Source of the DNA: an uncultured Eubacterium sp.
GTDB lineage: Bacteria; Bacillota; Clostridia; Lachnospirales; Lachnospiraceae
Assembly: GCA_910584065.1 (NCBI GenBank)
Contig: CAJTZN010000005.1
Location: 50,390-114,389 of the forward strand
Direction of reading: 5' to 3'
Length of the DNA: 64,000 bases
This document shows, one piece after another, positions 39,572 to 48,782 of this stretch (position 1 is its first letter; every line of letters begins with the position of its first letter). The position numbers and the translations under genes were made by a program. The notes below the pieces were generated by a model. That model was not told the DNA's origin. It saw only the letters and a list, made by a program, of their open reading frames with translations, and did not search any database.

Positions 39572-40648
39572 TCATTTCGCCGACACGCCTCCCCCCGACA
39601 CCGCATTGGTCATCGCTGAAACGCCCCCCGGGCTGACATTTTCCAGCGCCTGGCTATCTCCTTTCCCGGAAATGTTGTTCCGGCCCGTCCCGTCAGCGGC
39701 CGCATTTTCCTGGCTGGCTCCATCTGCAGCTGCATTCTCCTGACTGATCCCGTCCACAGAAGCATTTTCCTGACTAACTCCGTCAGCACTCTGCCCGCTC
39801 ACGGCTCCTTTTGATACGACACCACCGCCGAGCGTCTCGACATCGGTCTTACTTCCTTCCTTTCCGCCCTTGATCGCTTCCTGCAGTCCGGCCTGAAGCC
39901 CGGAAATCTGATCCCGCAGCTCCGAAAAGCCATTGCGGTTATTCAGCGCGACAGCGCCCAGCACAAGTCCCAGCACGAGTACTAGGCTCGCGAGTCCGAA
40001 CGTCGCCTTGCCCTCCGCCTCTTTTTCTTTTTTCTTCTCTTCGTTTTCTTTGATCACGCCGCGGATATTGCGGATCACACGGTCGTCCTCCTGCTCTACG
40101 ATATGTACAAAACGGTTTGTTTCCTCCATCATATAATTTCTCATCTCGGCATTTTTTTCATAGTAAATATAGTAGCCGCCCTGTTTTTGAAAACCTGAAT
40201 TTTCATACAAATAGAAATCATCCTGGCTGCCGTCCTCTTCATAGACATATAAAAGCCTGTCCCCTTCCGAGAAATTCCTGCGGTGAATCTCCAGCAGGCT
40301 GTCCGGGATACTGTCTTTTGCTTTTTCGTTGGAATAAAACCACCCCACTACATCGAGATCGGTAAAATTTTCCTTAATATCCGTATAAATGCCTGTCCAC
40401 ATCTCCTGTGAAAAGGTATCGCTGTTCCTCATATGAAAATCTTTGACCGACACCATGCCGGACACGAGAAAAACTTTTTCCCTCGCGTGGTAAAAACGGT
40501 GTCCCAAAAGCACGCCGCCGATCTCTGTATCCTTTCGCTCCCTCACGAGCCTTCTCGCGAAAGACATCACGTAATCTTCGACGTAAATCTTTGTTTTTCC
40601 TTTTGTATCGCCTATCTGCCGTACGCTTTTCGGTGCGCTCCAGTCCAT
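39572..40648 (-). CDS. membrane protein with degenerate JAB/MPN domain and 10-residue repeats
   Basis: This 358-residue protein has an N-terminal MPN/JAB1-like domain (about 20-160) with EIGGVLLGHRF and VVGWFYSNEKAKDSIPDSLLEIHRRNF. In active JAMM proteases the second block reads H-x-H with a downstream S-x2-D. Here both His are replaced (FYSNE), so zinc catalysis is unlikely. A helical linker, one transmembrane helix (about 222-242, LVLVLGLVLGAVAL) and an external tail follow. The tail has three DG-x-SQENA repeats and ends in Gly/Ser-rich sequence. The protein is probably a cytoplasmic binding module tethered to the membrane. Confidence 0.7.
   Translation of the reverse strand: MDWSAPKSVRQIGDTKGKTKIYVEDYVMSFARRLVRERKDTEIGGVLLGHRFYHAREKVFLVSGMVSVKDFHMRNSDTFSQEMWTGIYTDIKENFTDLDVVGWFYSNEKAKDSIPDSLLEIHRRNFSEGDRLLYVYEEDGSQDDFYLYENSGFQKQGGYYIYYEKNAEMRNYMMEETNRFVHIVEQEDDRVIRNIRGVIKENEEKKKEKEAEGKATFGLASLVLVLGLVLGAVALNNRNGFSELRDQISGLQAGLQEAIKGGKEGSKTDVETLGGGVVSKGAVSGQSADGVSQENASVDGISQENAAADGASQENAAADGTGRNNISGKGDSQALENVSPGGVSAMTNAVSGGGVSAK
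39695..39784 (-). repeat. 30-bp tandem repeat in the external tail of the JAB-like protein
   Basis: Three 30-base units encode DGVSQENASV, DGISQENAAA and DGASQENAAA; a fourth decayed unit starts DGTGRN. Confidence 0.85.
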
Positions 40649-40729
40649 ACTCTAACCTCTTTTCTAATCAAATTTGACGCCTGAGCCATTATTTTCATTA
40701 TAAGGCATGGAAAAGAAAATTTTTGTCAG

Positions 40730-40751
40730 TTTATGCCGCCTACGGCATAAA
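40730..40751. promoter_or_regulatory. perfect palindrome between divergent JAB-like gene and yyaC
   Basis: TTTATGCCG and CGGCATAAA flank a four-base spacer CCTA. No T-run follows on either strand. Its central place in a divergent gap of 229 bases fits an operator, but the binding protein is unknown. Confidence 0.4.
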
Positions 40752-40877
40752 ACGTTCGCCCGATCCAGACGCAAATCGACATCTTCGCCGTCCGCAAATA
40801 TTTTATTTTGCATGAGTATTTTTCGCTGAACTGCCAATACTTTTCTTAGAACAAAAAGAAATGAAATGAGGTAGAAC

Positions 40878-41459
40878 ATGATACATTATTTCAATCCCAC
40901 CGATGAATACGCGTTGCGTGACTTTTCCAAAACGCTGACTATATTGATGCGAAAACATGATATATCAAATAGAGAAACTGTGATCGTCTGCATTGGCTCC
41001 GACCGCGCCACGGGGGACTCCCTCGGGCCGATCGTCGGACATCTTCTTGCCATGCATCAAAAAAACTTCCATCTTTACGGCACACTGGAAAACCCCGTCC
41101 ATGCCAAAAATCTGGAAGATGCTTTGGATTTTATTCGTTCTCATCATAAAAACCCGATCATTATCGCCGTGGACGCCTCGTTAGGCATCGCCGAACACGT
41201 CGGATACATTACCGTCGGAGAGGGCTCGCTCTCCCCGGGCGTCGGTGTTTCCAAAAAACTGCCGTCCGTTGGCGACCTGTTCATTACCGGTATCGTCAAC
41301 CTTTCCGGTTTTGGCGGACAGATGCTTTTGCAGACGACGAGACTCAATCTCGTGATGCACCTAGCCGACTTCATTTACAAAGGACTGGGACGCTGCCTGG
41401 CTTCCGAATGCCGGCCTTCCTATCAAGAAACCGCGTCAGAGCTCCGTCCGGCCCTTTAG
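40878..41459 (+). CDS. yyaC: spore protease YyaC (DUF1256)
   Basis: This 193-residue protein matches YyaC, a relative of the germination protease GPR found in endospore formers. Conserved blocks are VIVCIGSDRATGDSLGPIVG and YGTLENPVHAKNLEDAL, then IIAVDASLG and GEGSLSPGVGVSKKLPSVGD. It supports the view that the organism sporulates. A weak forespore-type promoter may lie at 40813-40840 (TGAGTA, 16-17 bases, AATACTT). AGGTAG precedes the ATG. The 3' end overlaps recR on the other strand by 24 bases. Confidence 0.92.
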   Translation: MIHYFNPTDEYALRDFSKTLTILMRKHDISNRETVIVCIGSDRATGDSLGPIVGHLLAMHQKNFHLYGTLENPVHAKNLEDALDFIRSHHKNPIIIAVDASLGIAEHVGYITVGEGSLSPGVGVSKKLPSVGDLFITGIVNLSGFGGQMLLQTTRLNLVMHLADFIYKGLGRCLASECRPSYQETASELRPAL

Positions 41460-42032
41460 CGCCCGGTAAAGAGTCACTTCGTCGATATATTCCAAGTCCC
41501 CGCCCACAGGGACGCCGCTCGCGATCCGGGTCACTTTAATGCCCGCCGGTTTTAACAGCTTGCTGATATACATGGCCGTCGCCTCCCCCTCCAGCGAAGA
41601 ATTGGTGGCAATGATCACCTCGTCTACTTCCCCCTGGAGCCGCTGCATCAGCTCCTTGAGCCTGATATCAGATGGGGTTATGCCAAGGCTCGGGTTAATC
41701 GCGCCGTGAAGGACGTGATACACGCCCTCATACTGCCCGGTCTTCTCATACGCGATCAGATCCCTTGTATCTTCCACGACCATGATCGTCTTTTTATCCC
41801 GTTTGGGATTTCCGCAAATTGGGCAAATCTCGCTGTCTGTCAGCGTAAAACACTCCTTGCAGTACGTGACCTTCTTTCTCGCCGTCAAGATCACGGAAGA
41901 AAGTCGCTCCACGCGCTCTTGTGGCATATTTAATATATGAAATGCCAGACGCTGTGCCGACTTGGCCCCGATGCTCGGCAGCTGCGACAACTCCTCAATG
42001 AGATTTTGGATGGATTCAGCATAATAATTCAT
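41436..42032 (-). CDS. recR: recombination protein RecR
   Basis: This 198-residue protein assists RecF/RecO in loading RecA at gaps. It has the helix-hairpin-helix start (QLPSIGAKSAQRLAFHIL), a zinc finger with four Cys (CKECFTLTDSEICPICG), a Toprim domain (IMVVEDTRDLIAYEKTGQ) and a Walker B-like end (GVPVGGDLEYIDEVTL). The start codon shares one base with the ybaB stop, the classic dnaX-ybaB-recR arrangement. Confidence 0.97.
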   Translation of the reverse strand: MNYYAESIQNLIEELSQLPSIGAKSAQRLAFHILNMPQERVERLSSVILTARKKVTYCKECFTLTDSEICPICGNPKRDKKTIMVVEDTRDLIAYEKTGQYEGVYHVLHGAINPSLGITPSDIRLKELMQRLQGEVDEVIIATNSSLEGEATAMYISKLLKPAGIKVTRIASGVPVGGDLEYIDEVTLYRALKGRTEL

Positions 42033-42382
42033 TAGAACGGGAATCCTCCGCCCAGGTTCAGGCCGCCCGTCAGCGCCTCCATCGCTTTGGCATTGTCTTC
42101 TTCCATCTTGCGAAGGGCTTCATTGGTCGCTGCTACGATCAAGTCTTCGAGCATCTCGATATCGTCGGGATCCACTACTTCCTCAGAGAGTTTCACGGAA
42201 AGAACTTCCTTTCTTCCGGATACTTTGACGGTAACCGCACCGCCTCCGGCCGTCGCCTCAAATTCTTTCTCCTCCATCTCTTTCTGCTGCTCTTCCATCT
42301 GACGCTGCATCCTCTGTGCCTGTTTCATCAGATTGTTCATATTCCCGGGCATTCCGCCCTGAAATCCTCCACGTTTCGCCAT
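42032..42382 (-). CDS. YbaB/EbfC family nucleoid-associated protein
   Basis: This 116-residue protein forms a tweezer-like dimer that binds DNA. Met/Gln-rich residues at the start (NMNNLMKQAQRMQRQMEEQQKEM) precede the conserved core FEATAGGGAVTVKVSGRKEVLSVK and PDDIEMLEDLIVAATNEAL. It lies between dnaX (15 bases) and recR (one-base overlap). Confidence 0.95.
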   Translation of the reverse strand: MAKRGGFQGGMPGNMNNLMKQAQRMQRQMEEQQKEMEEKEFEATAGGGAVTVKVSGRKEVLSVKLSEEVVDPDDIEMLEDLIVAATNEALRKMEEDNAKAMEALTGGLNLGGGFPF

Positions 42383-42397
42383 TTTTACCTTTCCTTT

Positions 42398-43999
42398 CTA
42401 TTCCATCATCTCAATTTCAATATCGCTGTCACCGAACATCCCCCGGAGTTCCGGGAGTGAATCGTATTCCTGACGGTCTTTGATAAACCGGTACTCGATG
42501 TTCACCTGCTTACCGGCCACCTGCTCCGCCGCCTGCGTCAGTGCCGCTTTCCGCTCTTCCTTGCCTGCAAAATACGAATAACACGTATCCTGCGCAAACG
42601 CGATGACCAGACTGCCATTGTCATCGACCGTCAACGTCGCCTGCGCGAGCATCGTCTTATCTTCACGGCTCAGCTGGTTTAATACCTGATACCAGTTTGC
42701 GGCCAGCTCTTTTACCTCTTCCGGCACAGCTTTTGGCAGCCGCTGTTTCGTTTCCCCGGCTTCTCCCGGCGAACTTCCACCAGCAGCGGGAGGCTGTGCG
42801 GAATCGCCCTTGATCATGCCGCCCTCGGCGGCCGGCGCTGCTATCCCGCGGCGAATCTGCTCTTCAATGTTATGCAGCCGGTTGACGACAGACTCGTAAT
42901 CTCTCTCCATCTGCGGCCGGCATAGTTTGATCAGCGCCACCTCAAAAAGCACCCGCTTCTGCGTCGCATACTTCATCTGGTTCTGGACTTCAGACAACAC
43001 ACGGATGTAGCGGAATACCATCTCCATCTCCATGCTCTCACCGATGTCCATAAGCGTTTTCAGGTTTTCCTCCGACATATCTATGATATGGCCCGGCTGT
43101 TCCGTACTCTTTACAATCAGTATATTTCGCAGATACCAAATAAATTCATCACAAAATCTCGTGAGGTCTTTTCCCTCCGCGATGATCCCGTCGATCATCT
43201 CCATCATGGCGGCCACATTATTTTCCGCCAGTTTCCCCGCAAACGCGGCGTAGACATCATTGTCCACAGCTCCCAGAACACTCAGTACCTTTTCATACGT
43301 CAGTTTTTCGCCAAAATAAAAAGAAATACACTGCTCCAACAGGCTGAGACCATCCCGCAGCGCGCCGTCCGCCAGTTTCGCGATGTACTGCAGTGCCCTC
43401 TCCTCCGCCTGGATGCCCTCCCTGTCCAACAGTTCCTGCAATCTGGCCGCGATCGTTTCTACCGAGATACGCTTAAAATCATACCTTTGGCAGCGGGACA
43501 TGATCGTCAGCGGTATTTTGTGCACCTCGGTCGTCGCCAGGATAAAGATCAGATAGGACGGCGGCTCCTCCAATGTTTTCAGGAGCGCGTTAAACGCGCT
43601 GGTGGAAAGCATGTGCACCTCATCGATGATATAGACCTTATATTTCCCCTGTGGCGGCGAGTACTGCACCTCTTCGATCACCTGACGGATGTCATCCACC
43701 TTATTATTGGAAGCGGCGTCCATCTCCACGACGTTCATGGACGCCCCGGTCGCGATCGAACGGCACATCTCACACTCGCCACAGGGGCCTTTTTCACCTG
43801 GGTTCTCACAATTTACGGCTCTGGCAAATATTTTCGCCACCGTCGTCTTACCCGTTCCCCTCGTTCCGCAAAAAAGATAGGCATGTCCGATATGATCCGC
43901 CTTTATTTGGTTTTTCAATGTCGTCACAATGTGTTCCTGACCTTTGACATCATCAAAATCCTCCGGTCTGAATTTCCGGTATAACGCCTGATAGGACAT
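42398..43999 (-). CDS. dnaX: DNA polymerase III subunits gamma and tau
   Basis: This 533-residue clamp-loader ATPase has Walker A GTRGTGKTTVAKIFA near residue 47, a zinc module (CENPGEKGPCGECEMC), Walker B YIIDEVHML and the SRC motif MSRCQRYDF. A Pro/Gly/Ala-rich linker at about 395-425 leads into the tau-specific C-terminal domain. I saw no obvious slippery heptamer for a shorter gamma form, but did not search exhaustively. It heads the dnaX-ybaB-recR operon. Confidence 0.96.
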   Translation of the reverse strand: MSYQALYRKFRPEDFDDVKGQEHIVTTLKNQIKADHIGHAYLFCGTRGTGKTTVAKIFARAVNCENPGEKGPCGECEMCRSIATGASMNVVEMDAASNNKVDDIRQVIEEVQYSPPQGKYKVYIIDEVHMLSTSAFNALLKTLEEPPSYLIFILATTEVHKIPLTIMSRCQRYDFKRISVETIAARLQELLDREGIQAEERALQYIAKLADGALRDGLSLLEQCISFYFGEKLTYEKVLSVLGAVDNDVYAAFAGKLAENNVAAMMEMIDGIIAEGKDLTRFCDEFIWYLRNILIVKSTEQPGHIIDMSEENLKTLMDIGESMEMEMVFRYIRVLSEVQNQMKYATQKRVLFEVALIKLCRPQMERDYESVVNRLHNIEEQIRRGIAAPAAEGGMIKGDSAQPPAAGGSSPGEAGETKQRLPKAVPEEVKELAANWYQVLNQLSREDKTMLAQATLTVDDNGSLVIAFAQDTCYSYFAGKEERKAALTQAAEQVAGKQVNIEYRFIKDRQEYDSLPELRGMFGDSDIEIEMME

Positions 44000-44010
44000 G
44001 CCGCTCCTCC

Positions 44011-45084
44011 TTAATCCCCGAAACAGATGCCGAGGTTTTTCGCTTCTTTTATGATAGAAGAATTCGGGTCAACCATCTTCAGCTTACCGGCAACCTCACT
44101 CAGCGGAACCGGTACGATCTCATCCCCTTTGAATCCTACCATATATCCATATTTTTCTTTCTTGATGAGCCGCGCGGCCGCAGCACCCAAACGACTGGAG
44201 ATCACGCGGTCGTACGCGCAGGGACTTCCACCGCGCTGTGTGTGCCCCGGCACAGTGATACGGATCTCCTGTCCGGTCCTCTCCTGGATCTCCGCGCCGA
44301 TCTTATAGGAAACACTGGGATACGGATTGTTTTTCAGCTTCTCCTTCAGTTCTTTTTTGGATAATGCCGCATCTTCTTTCGAAATCGCTCCCTCGGCCAC
44401 CGCCAGGATGGAAAACCGCTTGCCGGCCTCCGTCCTCCGCTCGATCGCCCCGATCACCGAATCAATGTCATACGGGATTTCCGGGAGCAGGATCACATCC
44501 GCGCCGCCCGCAATACCCGCGTGCAGCGTGAGCCAGCCGACTTTATGCCCCATCACTTCCACGATAAAGACCCGTCCGTGCGAATACGCCGTCGTATGGA
44601 TGCGGTCAATACAGTCCGTCGCGATATCGACTGCGCTCTGGAATCCGAACGTCATATCCGTTCCCCAGATGTCATTGTCGATCGTCTTCGGAAGGCCCAC
44701 GACGTTCAGTCCCTCTTCACTGAGCAGATTCGCCGTCTTCTGTGTGCCGTTTCCGCCCAGAATGACAAGACAGTCCAGTTTCAGTTTCTGATAGGTGTTC
44801 TTCATCGCCAGAACCTTGTCCATGCCGTTTTCGTCCGGCTTTCTCATCTGCTTGAACGGCTGCCTGGAAGATCCAAGGATCGTGCCGCCTTCTGTAAGTA
44901 TGCCCGAAAAATCAGACGGTTTCATCTTTACGTACTTTTCATACATCAATCCTTTGTATCCTTCCAGGATACCGATGATCTCCACATCCTCATCGGTCTC
45001 GTACAGCGTCTTTGCCACGCCGCGCATCGTCGCGTTCAGCGCCTGGCAGTCTCCTCCGCTCGTCAAAAAAGCTACTCGTTTCAT
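44011..45084 (-). CDS. pfkA: 6-phosphofructokinase
   Basis: About 357 residues from ATG 45084, five bases after AAGGAAGG. The fold and motifs are those of group A phosphofructokinases: LTSGGDCQALNA, GGTILGSSR, PKTIDNDIWGTD, EVMGHKVGWLTLHAG and VPGHTQRGGSP. The phosphoryl-donor loop reads LGGNGTQ instead of the usual GGDGS. The Gly that favours ATP over pyrophosphate is kept and the preceding Asp is Asn, as in group III or mixed-substrate enzymes. It catalyses fructose-6-phosphate to fructose-1,6-bisphosphate in the cytoplasm. It lies 12 bases before dnaX. Confidence 0.93.
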   Translation of the reverse strand: MKRVAFLTSGGDCQALNATMRGVAKTLYETDEDVEIIGILEGYKGLMYEKYVKMKPSDFSGILTEGGTILGSSRQPFKQMRKPDENGMDKVLAMKNTYQKLKLDCLVILGGNGTQKTANLLSEEGLNVVGLPKTIDNDIWGTDMTFGFQSAVDIATDCIDRIHTTAYSHGRVFIVEVMGHKVGWLTLHAGIAGGADVILLPEIPYDIDSVIGAIERRTEAGKRFSILAVAEGAISKEDAALSKKELKEKLKNNPYPSVSYKIGAEIQERTGQEIRITVPGHTQRGGSPCAYDRVISSRLGAAAARLIKKEKYGYMVGFKGDEIVPVPLSEVAGKLKMVDPNSSIIKEAKNLGICFGD

Positions 45085-45098
45085 ATGCACCTTCCTTT

Positions 45099-46379
45099 CT
45101 AATGTTTGTATACGACTTTGTCACGCCCCGTTTCTTTTCCCTCATAAAGCGCCTGATCTGCCTTCTTTATGACATCATCAATATTCTCCTGGGCATCGCC
45201 GTCTGTCACACCAAATGTCATTGTTACTTTCAGCACCCGGTCCTCATAAACAGATTCCATCGTTTTTATGTCTTCCGCGATCCGTTTGACAAAGCCCTCA
45301 ACATCCTCTATTTTTTTACCGGACAGGACGAGAAGGAATTCCTCGCCGCCCCACCGGGCCGCATACCCGTTCTCCCCGACCCCTTTCTTTAATGTACGTG
45401 AAACCTCGCGGAGTACCATATCACCGCAATCATGCCCGTAGCTGTCATTGAATTTCTTAAAGAAATCAATGTCGCCGATCGCCACATGATAAGAACATCC
45501 GGACTCCTTCGCTTCCTTCCTCGCTTCTCTCAGCCAGATTTCCCCATAATGGCGGTTATACAGTCCCGTCAGGGAATCCCTCTCGATCAGCTCGCGAAGC
45601 GCCGACTGCATCTGGACCGCTGATTTCCCGATCCGTCCGAGTTCATCTTTTCTTTTCATTACCTCAGGACCGAGTTCCGTCGTCAGATCGCCGCCCTCTA
45701 CTTTCACAAAAAAGTCCCCGAGCTGCCACATGCTCTTGATCAGCTTATTTGCATAGGCCCATATGACAAATACGACAATAGCCACACAAACAAACATCGC
45801 AATAAGCACAGGCATAACACCTACCAGCACGCTGCTCCTTACATATCGAACTTCTTTTCCTGCAAACAGCATACCGGTACAATTCCCCTGTGTATCGTAC
45901 AGCGGCCGGTAATAGGAAAAATACCGGTTATTATTGATATTGGTATTTTCATAGAACATTTCCGCGCGTCCGTGAAATACGTCCTCCGTCACTTCCTCAT
46001 TGGCTTTTGTGCCGACGATCGGATTTCCTGAATCAGACCGGATCGTCGTGGCAACCCGCTCATCACAGTAAAATATCGTGACGTCCACATCGAACATCCT
46101 CTTATAGCCTTCCAGTATTTCCTCCGCATCCCCGACCTGTTTCAATCCTTTGTACAGATTTCCATCGTCACCTTTGCGATAATCACCTGGATATTCCCTC
46201 TCATACGTATACACAGCCGAACGGGCGACATCCTTTAACTGCGTTTTTACTTCCTGATGCACCCGCGCGGTCAAGTGATACGAACTATAAGCTATAATTA
46301 TGATTCCGAGCAGAGTAAGAGGCAGCACCGTAATCCGGAGCAGCGACGTGCGTAATCCTGATTTCGATTTCACCTTCAT
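45099..46379 (-). CDS. membrane diguanylate cyclase with extracytoplasmic sensor
   Basis: This 426-residue protein has a transmembrane helix at about 14-35, an extracytoplasmic Cache-like sensor (about 40-175, with YSYYRPLYDTQGNCTGMLF), a second helix near 182-205, a HAMP-like segment and a GGDEF domain from about 265. The active site reads RWGGEEF, so it should be active and make cyclic di-GMP. No RxxD inhibitory site is seen five residues before the motif, so product inhibition may be weak. It lies 14 bases before pfkA on the same strand. No c-di-GMP phosphodiesterase is in the window. Confidence 0.92.
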   Translation of the reverse strand: MKVKSKSGLRTSLLRITVLPLTLLGIIIIAYSSYHLTARVHQEVKTQLKDVARSAVYTYEREYPGDYRKGDDGNLYKGLKQVGDAEEILEGYKRMFDVDVTIFYCDERVATTIRSDSGNPIVGTKANEEVTEDVFHGRAEMFYENTNINNNRYFSYYRPLYDTQGNCTGMLFAGKEVRYVRSSVLVGVMPVLIAMFVCVAIVVFVIWAYANKLIKSMWQLGDFFVKVEGGDLTTELGPEVMKRKDELGRIGKSAVQMQSALRELIERDSLTGLYNRHYGEIWLREARKEAKESGCSYHVAIGDIDFFKKFNDSYGHDCGDMVLREVSRTLKKGVGENGYAARWGGEEFLLVLSGKKIEDVEGFVKRIAEDIKTMESVYEDRVLKVTMTFGVTDGDAQENIDDVIKKADQALYEGKETGRDKVVYKH

Positions 46380-46403
46380 TAATATTATATCCCCATTTAT
46401 CTG

Positions 46404-47798
46404 TTACTTTCCTTGAATATACTCATCAATCGCCTTCGCTGCCGACTTTCCTGCGCCCATCGCGAGGATTACGGTAGCGGCCCCGGTCACGGCATCTCCG
46501 CCGGCATAAACGCCTTCCCTGGTCGTCTCGCCTTTTTCGTCTTTCGTGATCAGACAGCCGTGGTTATTGGCATCGAGTCCCGGCGTCGTCGAACGGATCA
46601 GCGGGTTCGGGCTCGTACCGATCGACATGATCACCGAATCCACATCGAGGACAAACTCACTTCCCTCTTTGACGATCGGACGGCGGCGGCCACTCTCATC
46701 CGGCTCACCGAGCTCCATCTCGACGCATGTCATGCCACACACCATTCCCTCTTCGTCACCGAGTATTTCCACCGGATTGTGCAGCGTTTTGAAAATGATC
46801 CCTTCTTCTTCCGCATGTTCCACTTCTTCTTTTCTTGCCGGGAGTTCTTCCATCCCACGGCGGTAAACGATGTACACTTCCTCCGCCCCCAGGCGTTTGG
46901 CGCTCCTTGCGGCATCCATCGCCACATTTCCACCGCCGACGACAGCCACTTTCTTCGCGTGCTGGATCGGCGTTTTGCTGTCATCTTTGTACGCCTTCAT
47001 CAGGTTGATACGGGTGAGGAATTCATTGGCTGAATAGACCCCCTTCAGGCTCTCTCCCGGTATGTTCATGAATCTCGGTAGTCCTGCGCCGGAGCCTACA
47101 AAAACAGCCTCATTTCCCAGTTCAAACAGTTCATCGATCGTCAGCACTTTGCCGATGACCATATTCGTCTCCACATCGACCCCGATCGCCTTCAGGTTAT
47201 CGATCTCCTTCTGTACGATCGCTTTCGGAAGACGAAATTCCGGTATTCCGTATACAAGAACGCCACCGGCAAGATGAAGTGCTTCATAGATCGTCACTTT
47301 ATATCCCATCTTAGCCAGGTCGCCTGCCACAGTCAGTCCGCTCGGCCCCGCGCCGATGACTGCTACTTTATGTCCATTCTGCTCCGGCATCACCGGCTTG
47401 TCATCACAGTGCTCCCTGTGATAGTCCGCCACGAAGCGCTCCAGACGGCCGATGCCGACCGGCTCCCCCTTGATCCCGCGAACACACTGTCCCTCACACT
47501 GGCTCTCCTGCGGGCAGACACGGCCGCACACGGCAGGGAGCGATGTTGATTTCGATAGGATTTCAAATGCGCCATCCATATCCTCATTTGCCACCCGCTC
47601 GATAAATGCCGGAATGTCGATCTGTACCGGACAGGCGCCCACACATGGCTTCTTCGGGCAGTTCAGGCATCGTCTCGCCTCATTGACTGCCATATCATAC
47701 GTGTACCCCAAAGCCACTTCTTCAAAATTCTTATTTCTCACGTCCGGATCCTGTACCGGCATCGGACATTTTTTCATATCCATATTACGTTCCGCCAT
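46404..47798 (-). CDS. nfnB: NADPH-binding large subunit of ferredoxin-dependent transhydrogenase (NfnB / GltA-like)
   Basis: This 464-residue flavoprotein has two 4Fe-4S cluster motifs at the N-terminus (CLNCPKKPCVGACPV, CGRVCPQESQCEGQC). An FAD-binding GAGPSGLTVAGDLA near residue 146 and an NAD(P)-binding GGGNVAMDAARSA near 290 follow. It resembles the glutamate synthase small subunit. The partner gene is two bases upstream and encodes an NfnA-like protein, so the pair most likely forms NfnAB. That complex couples NADH, NADPH and ferredoxin by electron bifurcation in anaerobes. No glutamate synthase large subunit is nearby. Confidence 0.93.
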   Translation of the reverse strand: MAERNMDMKKCPMPVQDPDVRNKNFEEVALGYTYDMAVNEARRCLNCPKKPCVGACPVQIDIPAFIERVANEDMDGAFEILSKSTSLPAVCGRVCPQESQCEGQCVRGIKGEPVGIGRLERFVADYHREHCDDKPVMPEQNGHKVAVIGAGPSGLTVAGDLAKMGYKVTIYEALHLAGGVLVYGIPEFRLPKAIVQKEIDNLKAIGVDVETNMVIGKVLTIDELFELGNEAVFVGSGAGLPRFMNIPGESLKGVYSANEFLTRINLMKAYKDDSKTPIQHAKKVAVVGGGNVAMDAARSAKRLGAEEVYIVYRRGMEELPARKEEVEHAEEEGIIFKTLHNPVEILGDEEGMVCGMTCVEMELGEPDESGRRRPIVKEGSEFVLDVDSVIMSIGTSPNPLIRSTTPGLDANNHGCLITKDEKGETTREGVYAGGDAVTGAATVILAMGAGKSAAKAIDEYIQGK

Positions 47799-47799
47799 T

Positions 47800-48639
47800 T
47801 TACTTAGCCTCCTTTAATAAATTGCAGGCCGCTTCGCGGGCATGTGTCTCAAATTCCTTATACATCGTACCCCGGTGCATCGCCTCATCAAAATCCACCT
47901 GATGGCCGTCAAAATCCGGCCCGTCCACGCAGGCAAATTTCGTCTCACCGCCTACTGTCAGACGGCAGCCTCCACACATGCCTGTACCATCTATCATGAT
48001 CGGATTCATGCTCACCATCGTTTTTATATTATATTTTTTCGTCGTCAGGCACACGAACTTCATCATAATGAGAGGTCCGATCGCGATGACTTCATCGTAC
48101 TCATTTCCCTCCTCGATCAGCTTCTCGAGCGCGTCGGTCACGAGACCTTTCTCGCCATAGCTGCCGTCGTCCGTCATCATAACAAACCTGTCGCTGGCAT
48201 TCTTAAACTCATCCTCGAGGATGACGAGATCCTTATTCCGGAATCCTACGATAGAATGGACCTCAGCCCCCATCTCATGCAGCTTTTTTGCCACCGGATA
48301 CGCGATTGCGCAGCCGACACCGCCGCCGACTACCGCCACTTTTTTCAATCCTTCCGTATGCGTCGGAACCCCGAGCGGACCGACAAAGTCATGAATGCTT
48401 TCCCCCTCGTTCAGCGTATCCAGTTCCATTGTGGAACCGCCGACGATCTGGTAAATGATCGTCACCGTACCAGCTTTCCTGTCAAAATCAGAAATCGTCA
48501 GCGGGATCCTCTCGCTGTCTTCCTTCGCCCGGAAAATAATAAACTGCCCCGGCTCGGCCTTTTTTGCAATCAGAGGTGCCTCAACCACCATTTTTGTAAC
48601 AGTCGGGTTCAGGGACTTCTTTTCTACTATTCGGAACAT
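47800..48639 (-). CDS. nfnA: FAD/2Fe-2S small subunit of ferredoxin-dependent transhydrogenase (NfnA)
   Basis: This 279-residue protein of the dihydroorotate dehydrogenase electron-transfer family has an FAD domain (GQFIIFRAKEDSERIPLTISD), an NAD domain (VAVVGGGVGCAIAYPVAKKL) and a 2Fe-2S site (GTGMCGGCRLTVGGETKFACVD). With NfnB it bifurcates electrons between NADH, NADPH and ferredoxin. The start lies seven bases after GAGG. A five-base inverted repeat (GTCCC/GGGAC) is visible in the leader near 48675. Confidence 0.93.
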   Translation of the reverse strand: MFRIVEKKSLNPTVTKMVVEAPLIAKKAEPGQFIIFRAKEDSERIPLTISDFDRKAGTVTIIYQIVGGSTMELDTLNEGESIHDFVGPLGVPTHTEGLKKVAVVGGGVGCAIAYPVAKKLHEMGAEVHSIVGFRNKDLVILEDEFKNASDRFVMMTDDGSYGEKGLVTDALEKLIEEGNEYDEVIAIGPLIMMKFVCLTTKKYNIKTMVSMNPIMIDGTGMCGGCRLTVGGETKFACVDGPDFDGHQVDFDEAMHRGTMYKEFETHAREAACNLLKEAK

Positions 48640-48782
48640 AATTTACCTCATTTCTGCGCATAATAACATTGAGTCCCAAGTAAAGGGACACAAAATCCGC
48701 GTCTTTTTTCTGTTGAAACGTGTCAGAACTTCATGACAAAATTCCATCTTTTTTCTCACTCATCATATCACATTTTTCACTG

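Noticed and set aside
46404..48639. Glutamate synthase operon
   Set aside because: The larger protein resembles the GltD-type small subunit, but its partner is an NfnA-like flavoprotein and no GltB large subunit is nearby, so NfnAB fits better.
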